A stretch of 64,000 bases of DNA from Phycisphaeraceae bacterium (GCA_019636565.1 JAHBXG010000003.1:62001-126000), one strand, 5' to 3'; counted from the stretch's first letter, positions 42,911 to 51,732 are shown. Numbers and translations: made by a program. The notes: generated from the sequence alone by a model not told the origin.

Positions 42911-42941
42911 AATGAAAGAAAAAAGCCGCCTCGTGAGCGGC
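42911..42941 (-). terminator. Intrinsic terminator of the acyl-CoA dehydrogenase gene
   Basis: On the minus strand GCCGCTC and GAGGCGGC pair around a small loop, followed by TTTTTTCTTTC. It lies about 37 bp after the acyl-CoA dehydrogenase stop and before the E1-alpha gene. Confidence 0.75.
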
Positions 42942-42977
42942 GAATTTCGTTACGGGGTTGATCGGATTCTTCCGCGT

Positions 42978-44978
42978 TCAGCGCGAACCCGCGTGCACGC
43001 CGCCCACCGATCCGCCAACCGTCGGCGTCCCGGGGAATTGCTTGATGCCGTCCTGCTTCATCGTGCGGCCCGTGCCCTTTGCAGTAGGCGATCGCTCGGG
43101 GATTGCGAATTCCGAATTCGGCATCGCATCGCTGTGCTTGATCGCAGCGGCCGCCGCCGTCAGCATGGTGTCGTCGGCATTTTCGGAAAGTTCGCGGATG
43201 TTGGCATAGAAGAAAGTTTCGGCAAGGTCAAAGAAGTGGAGTGCCGCGGCACGGTCGCGATCGAACTCCGCTCCGTCGCCGCCCCGGCGCAGGTCCTGAT
43301 CCAGTTTGCTGAGGGTGCAAGCAAAGGCGTGGAGCCACATGGCGTTGTCGGCAAGCCGGGCCTGCACGCACTGGCGATGAACGATTGCTTCCTCGTAGCG
43401 CTTGCTGGCGCGTTTGAACTGGTGGCTGTGCTCGCGGATCAGCCATGAAAGTCGCTGCGCCTGCGTGCGGAGCGATTCGTGCACCCGGGGAACCGCCGGG
43501 AGGCTTCGCCGAATGCCGAGGAAGATTTCAATACCCAGCGGCACAGCGGCGCGTATCAGCCTGAAGTTGGTGGAGTTCTTGAGGATGCGTCCGACGTTGG
43601 CACCGAATCCCTCATCCTTGCTCCAGCCGAGCGCGTTCTTGACGGTGAGCATGCTTTCGGCGAGCTGCTTGCCGCCGTACGCGAAGATGAACGACTGCAT
43701 GACCTCGTTGGCGCCCTCAACGATCAGGTTGATGCGCGAATCGCGGAAGACGCGCTCGACCTCGTTCTCCGTCATGTAGGCCTCGCCTCCCATGATCTGA
43801 ACCCCGTCGTTCACCACTCGCCAGCCCATTTCGGAGCAGAAAACCTTGCAGATCGCCGTCTCGAGCATGATGTCTTCGTCGTGGCGATCGAGCATGCCGG
43901 TGGTCATGTAGAGCACCGAGTCCATCGCGTAGTCGTACGCCGCCATCCGCGCCAGTTTCTGCTGCACGAGTTCAAAGTCGGACAGCGGGCGTTGGAACTG
44001 GAAGCGCGTGCGGCTCCACTTGGTGGTTTGATCCCGCACCTTTCGGGCGCCGCCGATCATGCCGGCGCTCAGCGTACAGCGCCCGTAGTTCAGGCAGGTC
44101 AGCGCGATGTTGAGCCCGCGCCCTTCCTGGCCGAGCAGGTTTGCCTTCGGCACGCGCACATCGTGGAAACGAATGCGGGCCTGCCAGGTGCCGCGGATCC
44201 CGCACTTGCTGCGGTTCTTCTGGTAGATCTCGATACCGGGCATGTCGGGGTGGCAAACCAGCGCCGAGACCTTTTCTTCTTCCTTGCCGGTCTTGGGGTT
44301 GATGATTTTCTGCTTGGCCATCACGGTGAAAAGGCCGCTGATCGCGCCGCTGGTGGCCCACTTCTTTTCGCCGTTGATGACGTAGAACTCTCCGTCGGGC
44401 GTCTTTTCGCACCGGGTTTCCTGGCCGCCCGCGTCGCAACCAACGTTGGGCTCGCTCAGGCAGAATGCGCTGACCCAGTCTTTCGCCAAGTGGGGCAGCC
44501 AGCGCTTCTTCTGCTCGTCGTTACCGAACAGCATGACGGCCTTGCAGCCGATCGACTGGTGCGCCGAGACAAGCACGGCGGTACTGCCGCAGGAGTATCC
44601 GATTCGTTCCAGCACGCGGTTGTAACTGGTGATTCCCAGGCCGAGCCCGCCGAACTCTTTCGGGATAGTCATCCCCATCACGCCGAGTTCAAACAGCCGA
44701 TCGATCACCCAGCGCGGAATCTCCTGCTCCTGATCGATCTGCACCGCCGGATGCTCGTTGCGCAGATAGTCGTCCAAGCGCGCGAGCAATTGATCGCAAG
44801 CGGCGGTTTCCTTGGTTTCTGGAATCGGATACGGGAACACCAAGTCGGTCCGCAGGTTGCCCCAGAACATGTTCTTGACGAAGCCCATCTTCGTGGGCTC
44901 CGGTCCCAGCAAGGCCTCCGCATCTTCGATGAGTTTGCGGTCCTTGTCGGACATCTTCATCGATTTCAGGTCGGCCAT
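42978..44978 (-). CDS. Acyl-CoA dehydrogenase (long form)
   Basis: A 666-aa flavoenzyme starting at ATG 44978 with AGGAG upstream. Motifs are PKEFGGLGLGITSYNRVLER, AFCLSEPNVGCDAGG, EFYVINGEKKWATSGAISGL, and the catalytic-base segment INLIVEGANEVMQSF. It exceeds the usual 380-400 aa and has an extra C-terminal helical domain, as in VLCAD/ACAD9-like forms. In this context it may act on isovaleryl-CoA or another branched acyl-CoA, but the long form makes substrate uncertain. The last about 25 residues (PERSPTAKGTGRTMKQD) are low in homology-like features. Confidence 0.92.
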   Translation of the reverse strand: MADLKSMKMSDKDRKLIEDAEALLGPEPTKMGFVKNMFWGNLRTDLVFPYPIPETKETAACDQLLARLDDYLRNEHPAVQIDQEQEIPRWVIDRLFELGVMGMTIPKEFGGLGLGITSYNRVLERIGYSCGSTAVLVSAHQSIGCKAVMLFGNDEQKKRWLPHLAKDWVSAFCLSEPNVGCDAGGQETRCEKTPDGEFYVINGEKKWATSGAISGLFTVMAKQKIINPKTGKEEEKVSALVCHPDMPGIEIYQKNRSKCGIRGTWQARIRFHDVRVPKANLLGQEGRGLNIALTCLNYGRCTLSAGMIGGARKVRDQTTKWSRTRFQFQRPLSDFELVQQKLARMAAYDYAMDSVLYMTTGMLDRHDEDIMLETAICKVFCSEMGWRVVNDGVQIMGGEAYMTENEVERVFRDSRINLIVEGANEVMQSFIFAYGGKQLAESMLTVKNALGWSKDEGFGANVGRILKNSTNFRLIRAAVPLGIEIFLGIRRSLPAVPRVHESLRTQAQRLSWLIREHSHQFKRASKRYEEAIVHRQCVQARLADNAMWLHAFACTLSKLDQDLRRGGDGAEFDRDRAAALHFFDLAETFFYANIRELSENADDTMLTAAAAAIKHSDAMPNSEFAIPERSPTAKGTGRTMKQDGIKQFPGTPTVGGSVGGVHAGSR

Positions 44979-45148
44979 GAACGTGCTCCTGTGGGGCTTT
45001 CCGGGGCCGACAAACGCCGGCGACGAACAAACCGGGGGACATGCCATTCTTTCCTCGCTTTGAGGGCGCGGAAAGGGCTAGCGATTGCCAATCTTCGGCC
45101 CATTGGAGGGCATTCGTTCCTTCGTTCGGGCGATTCGGCCGGATGCCC

Positions 45149-46066
45149 TCACTTGCTCCGCGCGAAGAACGCCTGAAGCGCCTGCTTGGCCTTGGGTGTG
45201 TGGCGTAGCCGAACCAAATGCCTCCGCTCCGCGTCTAGCGCCGCCTGATAACCTTTGGTCAATCCGGTATTCAGGCACTCGAGTACCACCTGCGATTCCT
45301 CGGTGGGTGTGAGTTCGGCCCGCATGCGGTCCATCGAAAGGAGCGTCTTGGTCGCCTGGGCAGGAGAACGCTTCCACGGGTCCAACTCGGAATAGTTCTG
45401 AACGGCAGCGGCCGCCGCGGCGGATTCGAGCCATTTCTTCGCCGTTTCCAGCAATTCAGCCTGCGTCGGCGCAACCTCGGAAAACAAGCCCGACGCGACA
45501 GCCTCCTCGAACAGCATCGGCTTGCCTTCGGCGCAAAGTCGAATGGCGTCGGCCGGGTTGTCCAGGCAGAGTGGAAAGAGGTTGGTCCCGCCCCATCCGG
45601 GGCAAAGCCCGAGCGAACACTCTGGAAGACCGACCGGATAGGGCTTCCCCGGCTGGCCGTCGCGCAAGGCGGGAGGGGCCGCAACCAGGGCGTCGCAGTG
45701 CATCGCCAGTTCCAGCCCGCCGCCCAAGGCCGCCCCGTTGATGGCGGCGACCGTGGGGAATGGGAGCGTCGCCAGGGTCGAAAAAACCTTCTGTCCGAAC
45801 GCCAAATAGCGGTCGAGCTGGTCGTCGGACCACTCTGAAATCGTTTTCAGGTCAGCCCCGGCGACGAAAACCCGCTCGGAGGCAGAACGGACGATCATGC
45901 CCCGAATACCGCGCCCCTCCGCGCCCGCCAGTGTCGAGAGGGAGGCCTCAAGCCTTTGGAGGAGTTCCAGATCCAGGACCACGACAGGCTTTCCCGGCTG
46001 CTCGAGGGTAAGTGTGGCAAAGCCGTCGGATCCCTTTTCGAATGGCAGGGGCAGGACGTTGCTCAA
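45149..46066 (-). CDS. Enoyl-CoA hydratase/isomerase family protein
   Basis: About 305 aa from TTG 46066, which has GGAG six bases upstream. The crotonase core is ERVFVAGADLKTISEWSDDQ, FPTVAAINGAALGGGLELAM and PECSLGLCPGWGGTNLFPLC, giving the oxyanion-hole glycines. The ORF extends to 46165 but the added residues are unlike the family. A catalytic Glu in the GLCPGWGG block is replaced by residues that make hydratase activity uncertain. It is the first of three crotonases in the region. Confidence 0.85.
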   Translation of the reverse strand: MSNVLPLPFEKGSDGFATLTLEQPGKPVVVLDLELLQRLEASLSTLAGAEGRGIRGMIVRSASERVFVAGADLKTISEWSDDQLDRYLAFGQKVFSTLATLPFPTVAAINGAALGGGLELAMHCDALVAAPPALRDGQPGKPYPVGLPECSLGLCPGWGGTNLFPLCLDNPADAIRLCAEGKPMLFEEAVASGLFSEVAPTQAELLETAKKWLESAAAAAAVQNYSELDPWKRSPAQATKTLLSMDRMRAELTPTEESQVVLECLNTGLTKGYQAALDAERRHLVRLRHTPKAKQALQAFFARSK

Positions 46067-46215
46067 TGGGTGCTCCTTGTCGAAATCTGAACGAGCGTAG
46101 GAAATGAGCAGACTCCGAGTCCTCTCTCTCTCGTATTGAAACACAGAGAACCGATTGACTAACAAGTGCGCTGAAGTTGGTATTCTCTAGCCGCCTTGGG
46201 GGCGAGGACAGTCAA

Positions 46216-46995
46216 GTGTTTGACGAAAAGACCTGCGTCATTTGCGGGATAGATGTTTCCAAGAAGCGACGCGTCAAGGACAAGACCGGGCGCTATGCCT
46301 GCATGGAGTGCGCCACCCGCGAGGGCATCGATGTGCAGCAAGGAATCCACCCGGGGAGCCGCGCTGCTTCCGGGCACTCCACCGCCGCGGGGATCGACTA
46401 CTTCGCCACCATGCACCAGGATTTCTGCCCGCAGTGCGGCACACTCCTGGGCAAAGACTCAACCATTTGCGTCGCGTGCAAGTTCAACACCGCGCCCCAG
46501 TCAGAACAGGGGCCCGGGGGCATGGGCGCGGACACGCTCGGCCCGATCGCACGCCGGATCACCGAGGAAGTTTCCAACTTCATACCCGGGTTCTATTTCG
46601 GCCCGCGAAACCAGTTCATCGCGTGGTGCACGCTCTTTGTCGGCATGTGGGCGATCGGTTCGAGCAATCTGCACACGATGTACCTCTACATCGCGGCGTG
46701 GGCGCTCTTTCTACTCATGACGTACATCATCACGATCGGCGTGACGCTCAATGACAAAAAGCCGATCTGGGCGGCCGTCGGCATCTTCGGTTTGGCATTC
46801 GTGCCCCTGAGCGTGGTGATGCCTATCTACGGATTTTGGAAGAGCGGGCGCACCTGGTTGAAAGTGCTTTGGGTTGTCGCGATCCTCGCCCTCTTCGGCG
46901 GCACGTCGCTCTATTTCTCTATGCACAGCCACGAGTGGGAGATCGTTCAGGCCAAACTGGCGGAACTGCCGGGTCTGAAATCTGTGATGAAGTAA
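46216..46995 (+). CDS. Zinc-ribbon membrane protein
   Basis: About 259 aa from GTG 46216, preceded by GAGGA at seven bases; an ATG at 46177 is in frame but less convincing. The N-terminus holds two zinc ribbons: CVICG...CMEC and CPQCGTLL...CVACKFN. Four membrane segments follow (FIAWCTLFVGMWAIGSSNLH, YLYIAAWALFLLMTYIITIG, AAVGIFGLAFVPLSVVMPIY and VLWVVAILALFGGTSLYF). Function unknown. It is the only plus-strand gene in the catabolic region and converges with the crotonase ending at 47017. Confidence 0.75.
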   Translation: MFDEKTCVICGIDVSKKRRVKDKTGRYACMECATREGIDVQQGIHPGSRAASGHSTAAGIDYFATMHQDFCPQCGTLLGKDSTICVACKFNTAPQSEQGPGGMGADTLGPIARRITEEVSNFIPGFYFGPRNQFIAWCTLFVGMWAIGSSNLHTMYLYIAAWALFLLMTYIITIGVTLNDKKPIWAAVGIFGLAFVPLSVVMPIYGFWKSGRTWLKVLWVVAILALFGGTSLYFSMHSHEWEIVQAKLAELPGLKSVMK

Positions 46996-47016
46996 TCGAG
47001 CTGGCCGTGCCGCCGC

Positions 47017-47775
47017 TCACGCACCGAGTTTGGCCCGCAGACGTGCCTGTGCGTCGGGCGTCGCAAGCACCGACGCGGACAGCTGCGCACCCTTCAGCAC
47101 GATCGCCTCATCCAGCGATGAATCGAGCTCATTCAGCAGTTTCTTGGTTGCCGCCAACGCTTGCGGCCCCCCCGCGGCAAGCCGCCTCACGACATCATCG
47201 GTCACTCGATCGAGTTCGGCGCCGGTCTCGCACAGGACATCGATCATTCCGCAGACATGGGCCTCGCGACCGGACATCAGGCCACCGGTCAGCAGAATCT
47301 TTCGGGCGCGACCTGCCCCCACTTTCCGCACCAGCCACGGGGCGACGACGGCCGGACAGACGCCGAGATCGACCTCGGGATAACCGAGTTTTGCGTCGGC
47401 GTGGGTGATGGCCAGATCGCAGACGCAGGAAAGGCCGCAGCCGCCCCCGATCGCCGCGCCGTTCACTTTGGCGACAACGACCATCGGCAAGGCTCGGAGC
47501 TTCACCGTGAAGAGAGCCAGCGAAGAGAGAAGTTCGAGTGCGAGGGTGCTATTGCCCAGGACGGCTTTCAGATCCATCCCCGCGCAGAAGGCCTTGCCCG
47601 CCCCGGTCACAACGAGCACGTGAGGCGAGCCCCCGCCGGATGCGCAAGGCGCCAGCGCGTCCACCGCGGCGTGCAGATCCTGGAGCAGTTCGAGCGACAG
47701 TGCGTTGCGTGCGTCGGCGCGATTGAGTGTCAGCGTTGCGACAGGTCCGGCGATGGCGAGAAGCGCGTGATTCAT
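47017..47775 (-). CDS. Enoyl-CoA hydratase/isomerase family protein
   Basis: A 252-aa crotonase: VATLTLNRADARNALSLELL, then GAGKAFCAGMDLKAVLG, VVAKVNGAAIGGGCGLSCVC, and LGYPEVDLGVCPAVVAPWLV. Length is normal for the family. It sits 15 bp downstream of another crotonase and after HMG-CoA lyase on the same strand. One of these could be methylglutaconyl-CoA hydratase of leucine breakdown (inference). Confidence 0.9.
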   Translation of the reverse strand: MNHALLAIAGPVATLTLNRADARNALSLELLQDLHAAVDALAPCASGGGSPHVLVVTGAGKAFCAGMDLKAVLGNSTLALELLSSLALFTVKLRALPMVVVAKVNGAAIGGGCGLSCVCDLAITHADAKLGYPEVDLGVCPAVVAPWLVRKVGAGRARKILLTGGLMSGREAHVCGMIDVLCETGAELDRVTDDVVRRLAAGGPQALAATKKLLNELDSSLDEAIVLKGAQLSASVLATPDAQARLRAKLGA

Positions 47776-47790
47776 TGCATATTTGCCTTG

Positions 47791-48528
47791 CTAGCGAACG
47801 GTACTCCAGGCCAGAGGCAGGAGCCGCTTCTCTTCTTCCGAGCCCACGCGGGCCAACGAAACTGACAGCCCCTGGGCTGCCAGACTGATCGGCGCGATCT
47901 CGGCGAGCCAGCGCTTAGTCGCCGCCATCGCGTGCCCGGGTTTGGAAGCCAGATCGCGCGCCACTTCCAGAGCGCGACTCCGAACCGCCTCGGGGGCTTC
48001 GAGGCATTCGTGCGCGAGGCCGCACGCGAGCGCGGCCCGCCCATCGATCAGGCCATTCTCGAGTTCGCGGGCACGTGCAACGCCGTCGCCCGCGAGATTC
48101 CGCAAGAAGGGAGCGGAAACGGCAGGCGAGACCCCGAGTCGCGCGACGGGATACCCAAGTTTCGCATCGGCGTTGGTGAGAATCACATCCCCACCACCCA
48201 GAAGCGCGCAGCCCCCCGCGATCGCGGCGCCCTGGGCAGCGATCACCACGGGAATCTCCAGAACTCGGAGGGCCGCGATGCACTCGTGCAGCCCCGTGAG
48301 CAGGGCCCGCATGACGGTCCCATCGGGAGAATCCTTGCACAGCGCAAGATCAAAGCCCGCGCAGAACGCCGCCCCCTCCCCGCTCAGGAGCAGCGCCCTC
48401 GCTTCCTTCGGAATCACAGCAATCGCTGCCCGCAAGTCCGCCAGCATCTCCGGCGTAAGCGCGTTCCTCTTCTCCGGGCGCGAGAGTGTGATCTCAAATA
48501 CATTGCCTTGGAGCGCCGACTTGATCAC
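47791..48528 (-). CDS. Enoyl-CoA hydratase/isomerase family protein
   Basis: A 245-aa crotonase: NVFEITLSRPEKRNALTPEM, then GEGAAFCAGFDLALCKDSPD, IPVVIAAQGAAIAGGCALLG and LGYPVARLGVSPAVSAPFLR. The start overlaps the HMG-CoA lyase stop by four bases (ATGA). It is clearly paralogous to the gene at 47017-47775, the pair probably arising by tandem duplication. Confidence 0.9.
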   Translation of the reverse strand: MIKSALQGNVFEITLSRPEKRNALTPEMLADLRAAIAVIPKEARALLLSGEGAAFCAGFDLALCKDSPDGTVMRALLTGLHECIAALRVLEIPVVIAAQGAAIAGGCALLGGGDVILTNADAKLGYPVARLGVSPAVSAPFLRNLAGDGVARARELENGLIDGRAALACGLAHECLEAPEAVRSRALEVARDLASKPGHAMAATKRWLAEIAPISLAAQGLSVSLARVGSEEEKRLLPLAWSTVR

Positions 48529-49904
48529 GCTCCCCCCTTCTCAACGCCCGCACGTGACCTGGCGACAATCTCGCGTGCGAACGCCGCGGCAACATTCAGA
48601 GCTTCCAAATCCACGTTCGTCTTGTAGCCCGCCTCGTGGTTCGTGCGCACCAGCAACTCGGTCGAAATGTTCCCCGGGGCCCGTTGAATCGTCCCGTCCG
48701 GGAGCGTCTTGCTGGCGTAGGGACAGCCGCCGAGGCCTGCGACCGAGCCGTCGAAGGAGCGGACGCCGAAATCAAGAGCCGCACGGACGCATTCGGCAGC
48801 GCGACCGAATGTGTCGTGGAGGTGGAGAGTGCTCAGCACACGGCCGCCTTCAATCGGAACGACGTTCCGAACTTCTTTCAGGAGCATCGCCGTCGATTCC
48901 GATGTGCCCGCGCCGATCGTGTCACCGTAATCGATTTCATCAACACCCAAATCCATGAGTCGTTTGGCGACATCTGCAACGACGGCCGGCGCAATCGGCC
49001 CTTCGAACGGGCAGGCGATCACACAGGAGATGTACGCACGAACGTCCAGCCCGTTCAGGTGTGCCGCAGAAATGACCGGACGGAATCGATCAAGCGATTC
49101 GTCGATGGTGGCGTTGATGTTCTTCTTACAGAACGTTTCGGAGGCGGCGGTGAATACGGAAACTTTGCGAATGAAGCGTCGCCGCGCGGCTTTGTTCACA
49201 TCGAGCGCCGATTGCATGCCGCGCTCATTTGGAACGAGCGCTGAGAAGATGGCTTTCTGAAGCCCCCTCCCTGAGGGAGGGGGTTGGGGGAAGGGAGTAG
49301 ATTTCTGTGGTGCGAGCAGACATCGCAAAATCCGACTTGCGACCTCCGCGGAGTCCTTCACAACATCATCCGCTTGAAATCGAATCACGCGCAAGCCGTG
49401 TCTCTCGAGATAGCTTGTTCGCCTCGCGTCGTGTTGCGCGGCTTCATGGTTGTTGTGCGATTCTCCATCAACTTCAACAACCAGTCTCTCTGCCGGGCAG
49501 TAGAAATCCAGGATGTAGGGACCGAAGGGATGCTGACGCCGAAATTTGAACCCGTTCAGTCGCTTTCCTGAAAGCTCGTACCAAAGCGCTCGCTCGGGTC
49601 CCGTCATTGCCGCTCGAAGCGACTTTGCCCTCTCCACTGCGACCGGATTCCGCGCAGGCACTCCCTTCCCCCAACCCCCTCCCTCAGGGAGGGGGCTTTG
49701 ATCCAAGCTTTCGAACACTGCCGCCCCATCCCCCAACTGCGGCACCCACTTCGCACTCACAAAGCTCGTCACCTCGATCTCGTCCACGCCCGTCTTGCAG
49801 AGCAACTCGACGAGCTTCACCTTGTCCGCCGTGGGAATAACACCCGGCTCGTTCTGAAGCCCGTCGCGGGGAGAGACATCGGTGATGCGGACCAGATCGG
49901 ACAT
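48525..49904 (-). CDS. HMG-CoA lyase interrupted in frame by a DUF559 nuclease-like cassette
   Basis: A 459-aa ORF from ATG 49904. Residues 1-68 are the start of HMG-CoA lyase (ITDVSPRDGLQNEPGVIPTA, EVTSFVSAKWVPQLGDG). Residues about 69-215 come from an inserted cassette: DUF559/Vsr-like domain AMTGPERALWYELSGKRLNG, FKFRRQHPFGPYILDFYCPA, LVVEVDGESHNNHE, LRVIRFQADDV. From about 219 the lyase resumes (FSALVPNERGMQSAL), with AYISCVIACPFEGPI, STLHLHDTFGRA (metal HxH) and GLGGCPYA (catalytic Cys). HMG-CoA lyase splits HMG-CoA to acetoacetate and acetyl-CoA. All catalytic motifs survive and no stop is introduced. Whether the fusion folds and works is unknown. No Shine-Dalgarno is evident. Confidence 0.88.
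   Translation of the reverse strand: MSDLVRITDVSPRDGLQNEPGVIPTADKVKLVELLCKTGVDEIEVTSFVSAKWVPQLGDGAAVFESLDQSPLPEGGGWGKGVPARNPVAVERAKSLRAAMTGPERALWYELSGKRLNGFKFRRQHPFGPYILDFYCPAERLVVEVDGESHNNHEAAQHDARRTSYLERHGLRVIRFQADDVVKDSAEVASRILRCLLAPQKSTPFPQPPPSGRGLQKAIFSALVPNERGMQSALDVNKAARRRFIRKVSVFTAASETFCKKNINATIDESLDRFRPVISAAHLNGLDVRAYISCVIACPFEGPIAPAVVADVAKRLMDLGVDEIDYGDTIGAGTSESTAMLLKEVRNVVPIEGGRVLSTLHLHDTFGRAAECVRAALDFGVRSFDGSVAGLGGCPYASKTLPDGTIQRAPGNISTELLVRTNHEAGYKTNVDLEALNVAAAFAREIVARSRAGVEKGGA
49260..49698. mobile_element. DUF559 cassette with perfect 39-bp inverted repeats, inside HMG-CoA lyase
   Basis: Arms 49260-49298 and 49660-49698 are perfect inverted copies over 39 bp (ACTCCCTTCCCCCAACCCCC at the inner end, AGGGAGGGGGCTT at the outer end). 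Each arm also folds on itself through CCCCCTCCCT/AGGGAGGGGG. Between them lies only the DUF559 domain coding sequence, read on the minus strand in the lyase frame. No transposase is encoded. Outside the arms no obvious target duplication is seen. Confidence 0.9.
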
Positions 49905-49943
49905 GATTCGGAGGATACACCGAATGGTGGTTGGCATCGGGAT

Positions 49944-49974
49944 CAAAAGAAAGACACCGGGCGGGTGCCCGGTG
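49944..49974 (-). terminator. Intrinsic terminator of the choice-of-anchor-A gene
   Basis: CACCGGGC and GCCCGGTG form an 8-bp stem with a GGGT loop. On the minus strand a run TTTCTTTT follows. It lies 32 bp after the stop of the gene at 50006 and before the HMG-CoA lyase start. Confidence 0.8.
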
Positions 49975-50005
49975 CCGATGAAAGTCGTGCTCAGTTTTTC
50001 AGAAT

Positions 50006-50911
50006 TCAGCGACGCCGACGACCCGCCACGACCAATCCGAACCCCGCGAGAGCCAGGGCTCCCGGCGCGGGAATCAGACCGGCAAAGTTCGGCAGGTGCA
50101 CTTCACCGTGCTGATTGAAGGAATCGGCAAAGACGCTGCCTTCGATCGCCGTCGAGTTCGACAGCACCGCATTCGGGGCGAGGATCGCGCCGAAGAAGTG
50201 ACGGTCGATGTTCAGCGTGGTCGCCTCGTAGAAATTCCAGATGATCTTGGAGGCATTGGGGATGTTAAACCCACCCACCATGTTGCCGCCGTTGTAGGTG
50301 ATGCTGGTGCCGGCCACGTTGATGACGACCGTGGTCGCGCCGTTCATGTTGATGTCCATCTGCTGGACGTTGTTGTTCTGGAAGAGCGAGTTGCCGTTCA
50401 CGCTGAACACGGCGACGCCGCCCGGCCCCGCCACCGAGTTGAATACCACGCCCGCGGGCTGACCGCCCGGGAGAGTCACCGTATTGGTCGCGCTCAGGCT
50501 CGAGCAGTACGACGACGCGTTCGTCACGTCGGCCCACGCGCTGTTGACCATCGAGGTCACGCTGTTGTCATTCTGAATGAGAGCGCCGCCCCCGTTCATG
50601 TTGAAGTTCGCTGCACCCTTGGCGTTGAACAGACGGGCGCGCCCCGAATTCACCTGGTAGTTGTTCGCGCCGATCGTCCCACCGATGACCAGCGTGTCGA
50701 TATTCAGATAGTTCGAGGTGGGCAGCAGCTTCGTGCCGTAATTCGAAGTGCCCGAGATGTTCCCGCCGACCATCGTGCGCCCTTCGACTTCCGAGTTGGT
50801 TGTCAGGTTGTGGCGAACGATCAGATTCCAGTCGTTGATGGCCGAAGCGCCAGCAACCTGGACCATGACGCTCGCCGCAACCGCGGCAGCGCCCAAAACG
50901 TACTTCTGCAT
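50006..50911 (-). CDS. Choice-of-anchor A domain protein with PEP-CTERM-like sorting tail
   Basis: A 301-aa secreted protein starting at ATG 50911 (MQKYVLGAAAVAASVMVQVA signal peptide). The body has the Asn/Gly-rich beta pattern of choice-of-anchor A domains: INDWNLIVRHNLTTNSEVEG, RTMVGGNISGTSNYG, HFFGAILAPNAVLSNSTAIE and GSVFADSFNQHGEVHLPNF. The C-terminus is a short PAPG motif, a hydrophobic helix (ALALAGFGLVVAG) and RRRR, i.e. a PEP-CTERM-type sorting signal. It is probably anchored or released at the cell surface. Its own terminator follows. Confidence 0.9.
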   Translation of the reverse strand: MQKYVLGAAAVAASVMVQVAGASAINDWNLIVRHNLTTNSEVEGRTMVGGNISGTSNYGTKLLPTSNYLNIDTLVIGGTIGANNYQVNSGRARLFNAKGAANFNMNGGGALIQNDNSVTSMVNSAWADVTNASSYCSSLSATNTVTLPGGQPAGVVFNSVAGPGGVAVFSVNGNSLFQNNNVQQMDINMNGATTVVINVAGTSITYNGGNMVGGFNIPNASKIIWNFYEATTLNIDRHFFGAILAPNAVLSNSTAIEGSVFADSFNQHGEVHLPNFAGLIPAPGALALAGFGLVVAGRRRR

Positions 50912-51078
50912 GTCTTGCCTCTCTCTAAAAACCCACGAGAAACCCAGTGCGTTCAAGCCTCCTACAGCATGAACGCAGGAACACTATAGCGAAACGACTG
51001 CTTGTGTCTAGCGCGAATCAAAGAGAGTGCGCGCCCGCGGCGTTGGTTATTGGGCTCTTCCCACCAAGTTCTTAACAA

Positions 51079-51696
51079 TTAGCGTTTGGCTTTGCCTGTA
51101 CGTCTGTTGGAGCCCCGCCGCTTTGAGGGGCGAAGGTCTTCCGGCTTGCCTTCAAAATTTAAGGCCTTTGCCCCACTTTCTGCGACGAGATTGCGAATGA
51201 GTCGTTTCGACTTGATCTCGCCCTTCATCCCCTGCAAGCAATAAGAGCAAAGGCACTTCCACGGCCCCTTGTCGTGGCTTTCAGGAAAATAGCGCCATCC
51301 AACAACTTGCGGTACAGGACGGATTGCATGGATGGATTTTGGCGACACACTTCCAACGACGACTACCTGCCAGCCGCGTGGATCAGACTCCTTCATGATG
51401 ATTCCGGCGGCATGTCCCAGCGGAACCTTTCGATGCTCGCCGTTGTACTTTCCCACCCACACTGACGTTTCTGATGGAAGCCGAACGTGGGCGGCGGCGA
51501 TCGTTTTCGTGCCTCGCCGCTTCAACTCACGCAGCCACTGATTGCTCGCGAAATAGTTTGGCAACAGCGGCATCGCAAAAACGGCTCGCTTCAGCGTGAT
51601 CTGCCCGTTAAGGCTCGCGATCTTGGTTGCGTTTCCTTTGATCCCGCTTCGCTTAATCGAAGCAGAATCGCGATCGTCAATCAAATGAACGAGCAT
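51079..51696 (-). CDS. Hypothetical protein, 205 aa
   Basis: From ATG 51696 (TTG 51723 is an in-frame alternative). The N-terminus LVHLIDDRDSASIKRSGIKG loosely resembles the start of ADP-ribosyl-transferase-like folds, and the middle reads FAMPLLPNYFASNQWLRELK, VGWRYFPESHDKGPWKC, CSYCLQGMKGEIKSKRL. One CxxC pair is present. The C-terminus is very basic. I cannot assign a family with confidence. It lies 36 bp after the carboxyltransferase gene on the same strand. Confidence 0.65.
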   Translation of the reverse strand: MLVHLIDDRDSASIKRSGIKGNATKIASLNGQITLKRAVFAMPLLPNYFASNQWLRELKRRGTKTIAAAHVRLPSETSVWVGKYNGEHRKVPLGHAAGIIMKESDPRGWQVVVVGSVSPKSIHAIRPVPQVVGWRYFPESHDKGPWKCLCSYCLQGMKGEIKSKRLIRNLVAESGAKALNFEGKPEDLRPSKRRGSNRRTGKAKR

Positions 51697-51732
51697 CGTC
51701 AACGTGAGTGTCCTTTGCGACAATCGTGCTGA

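Noticed and set aside
48525..49904. Reading the HMG-CoA lyase/DUF559 ORF as a dedicated defence fusion
   Set aside because: The precise inverted repeats at both borders and solitary repeat copies elsewhere point to insertion of a mobile unit, not to a purposeful domain fusion. No restriction or defence partners are adjacent.
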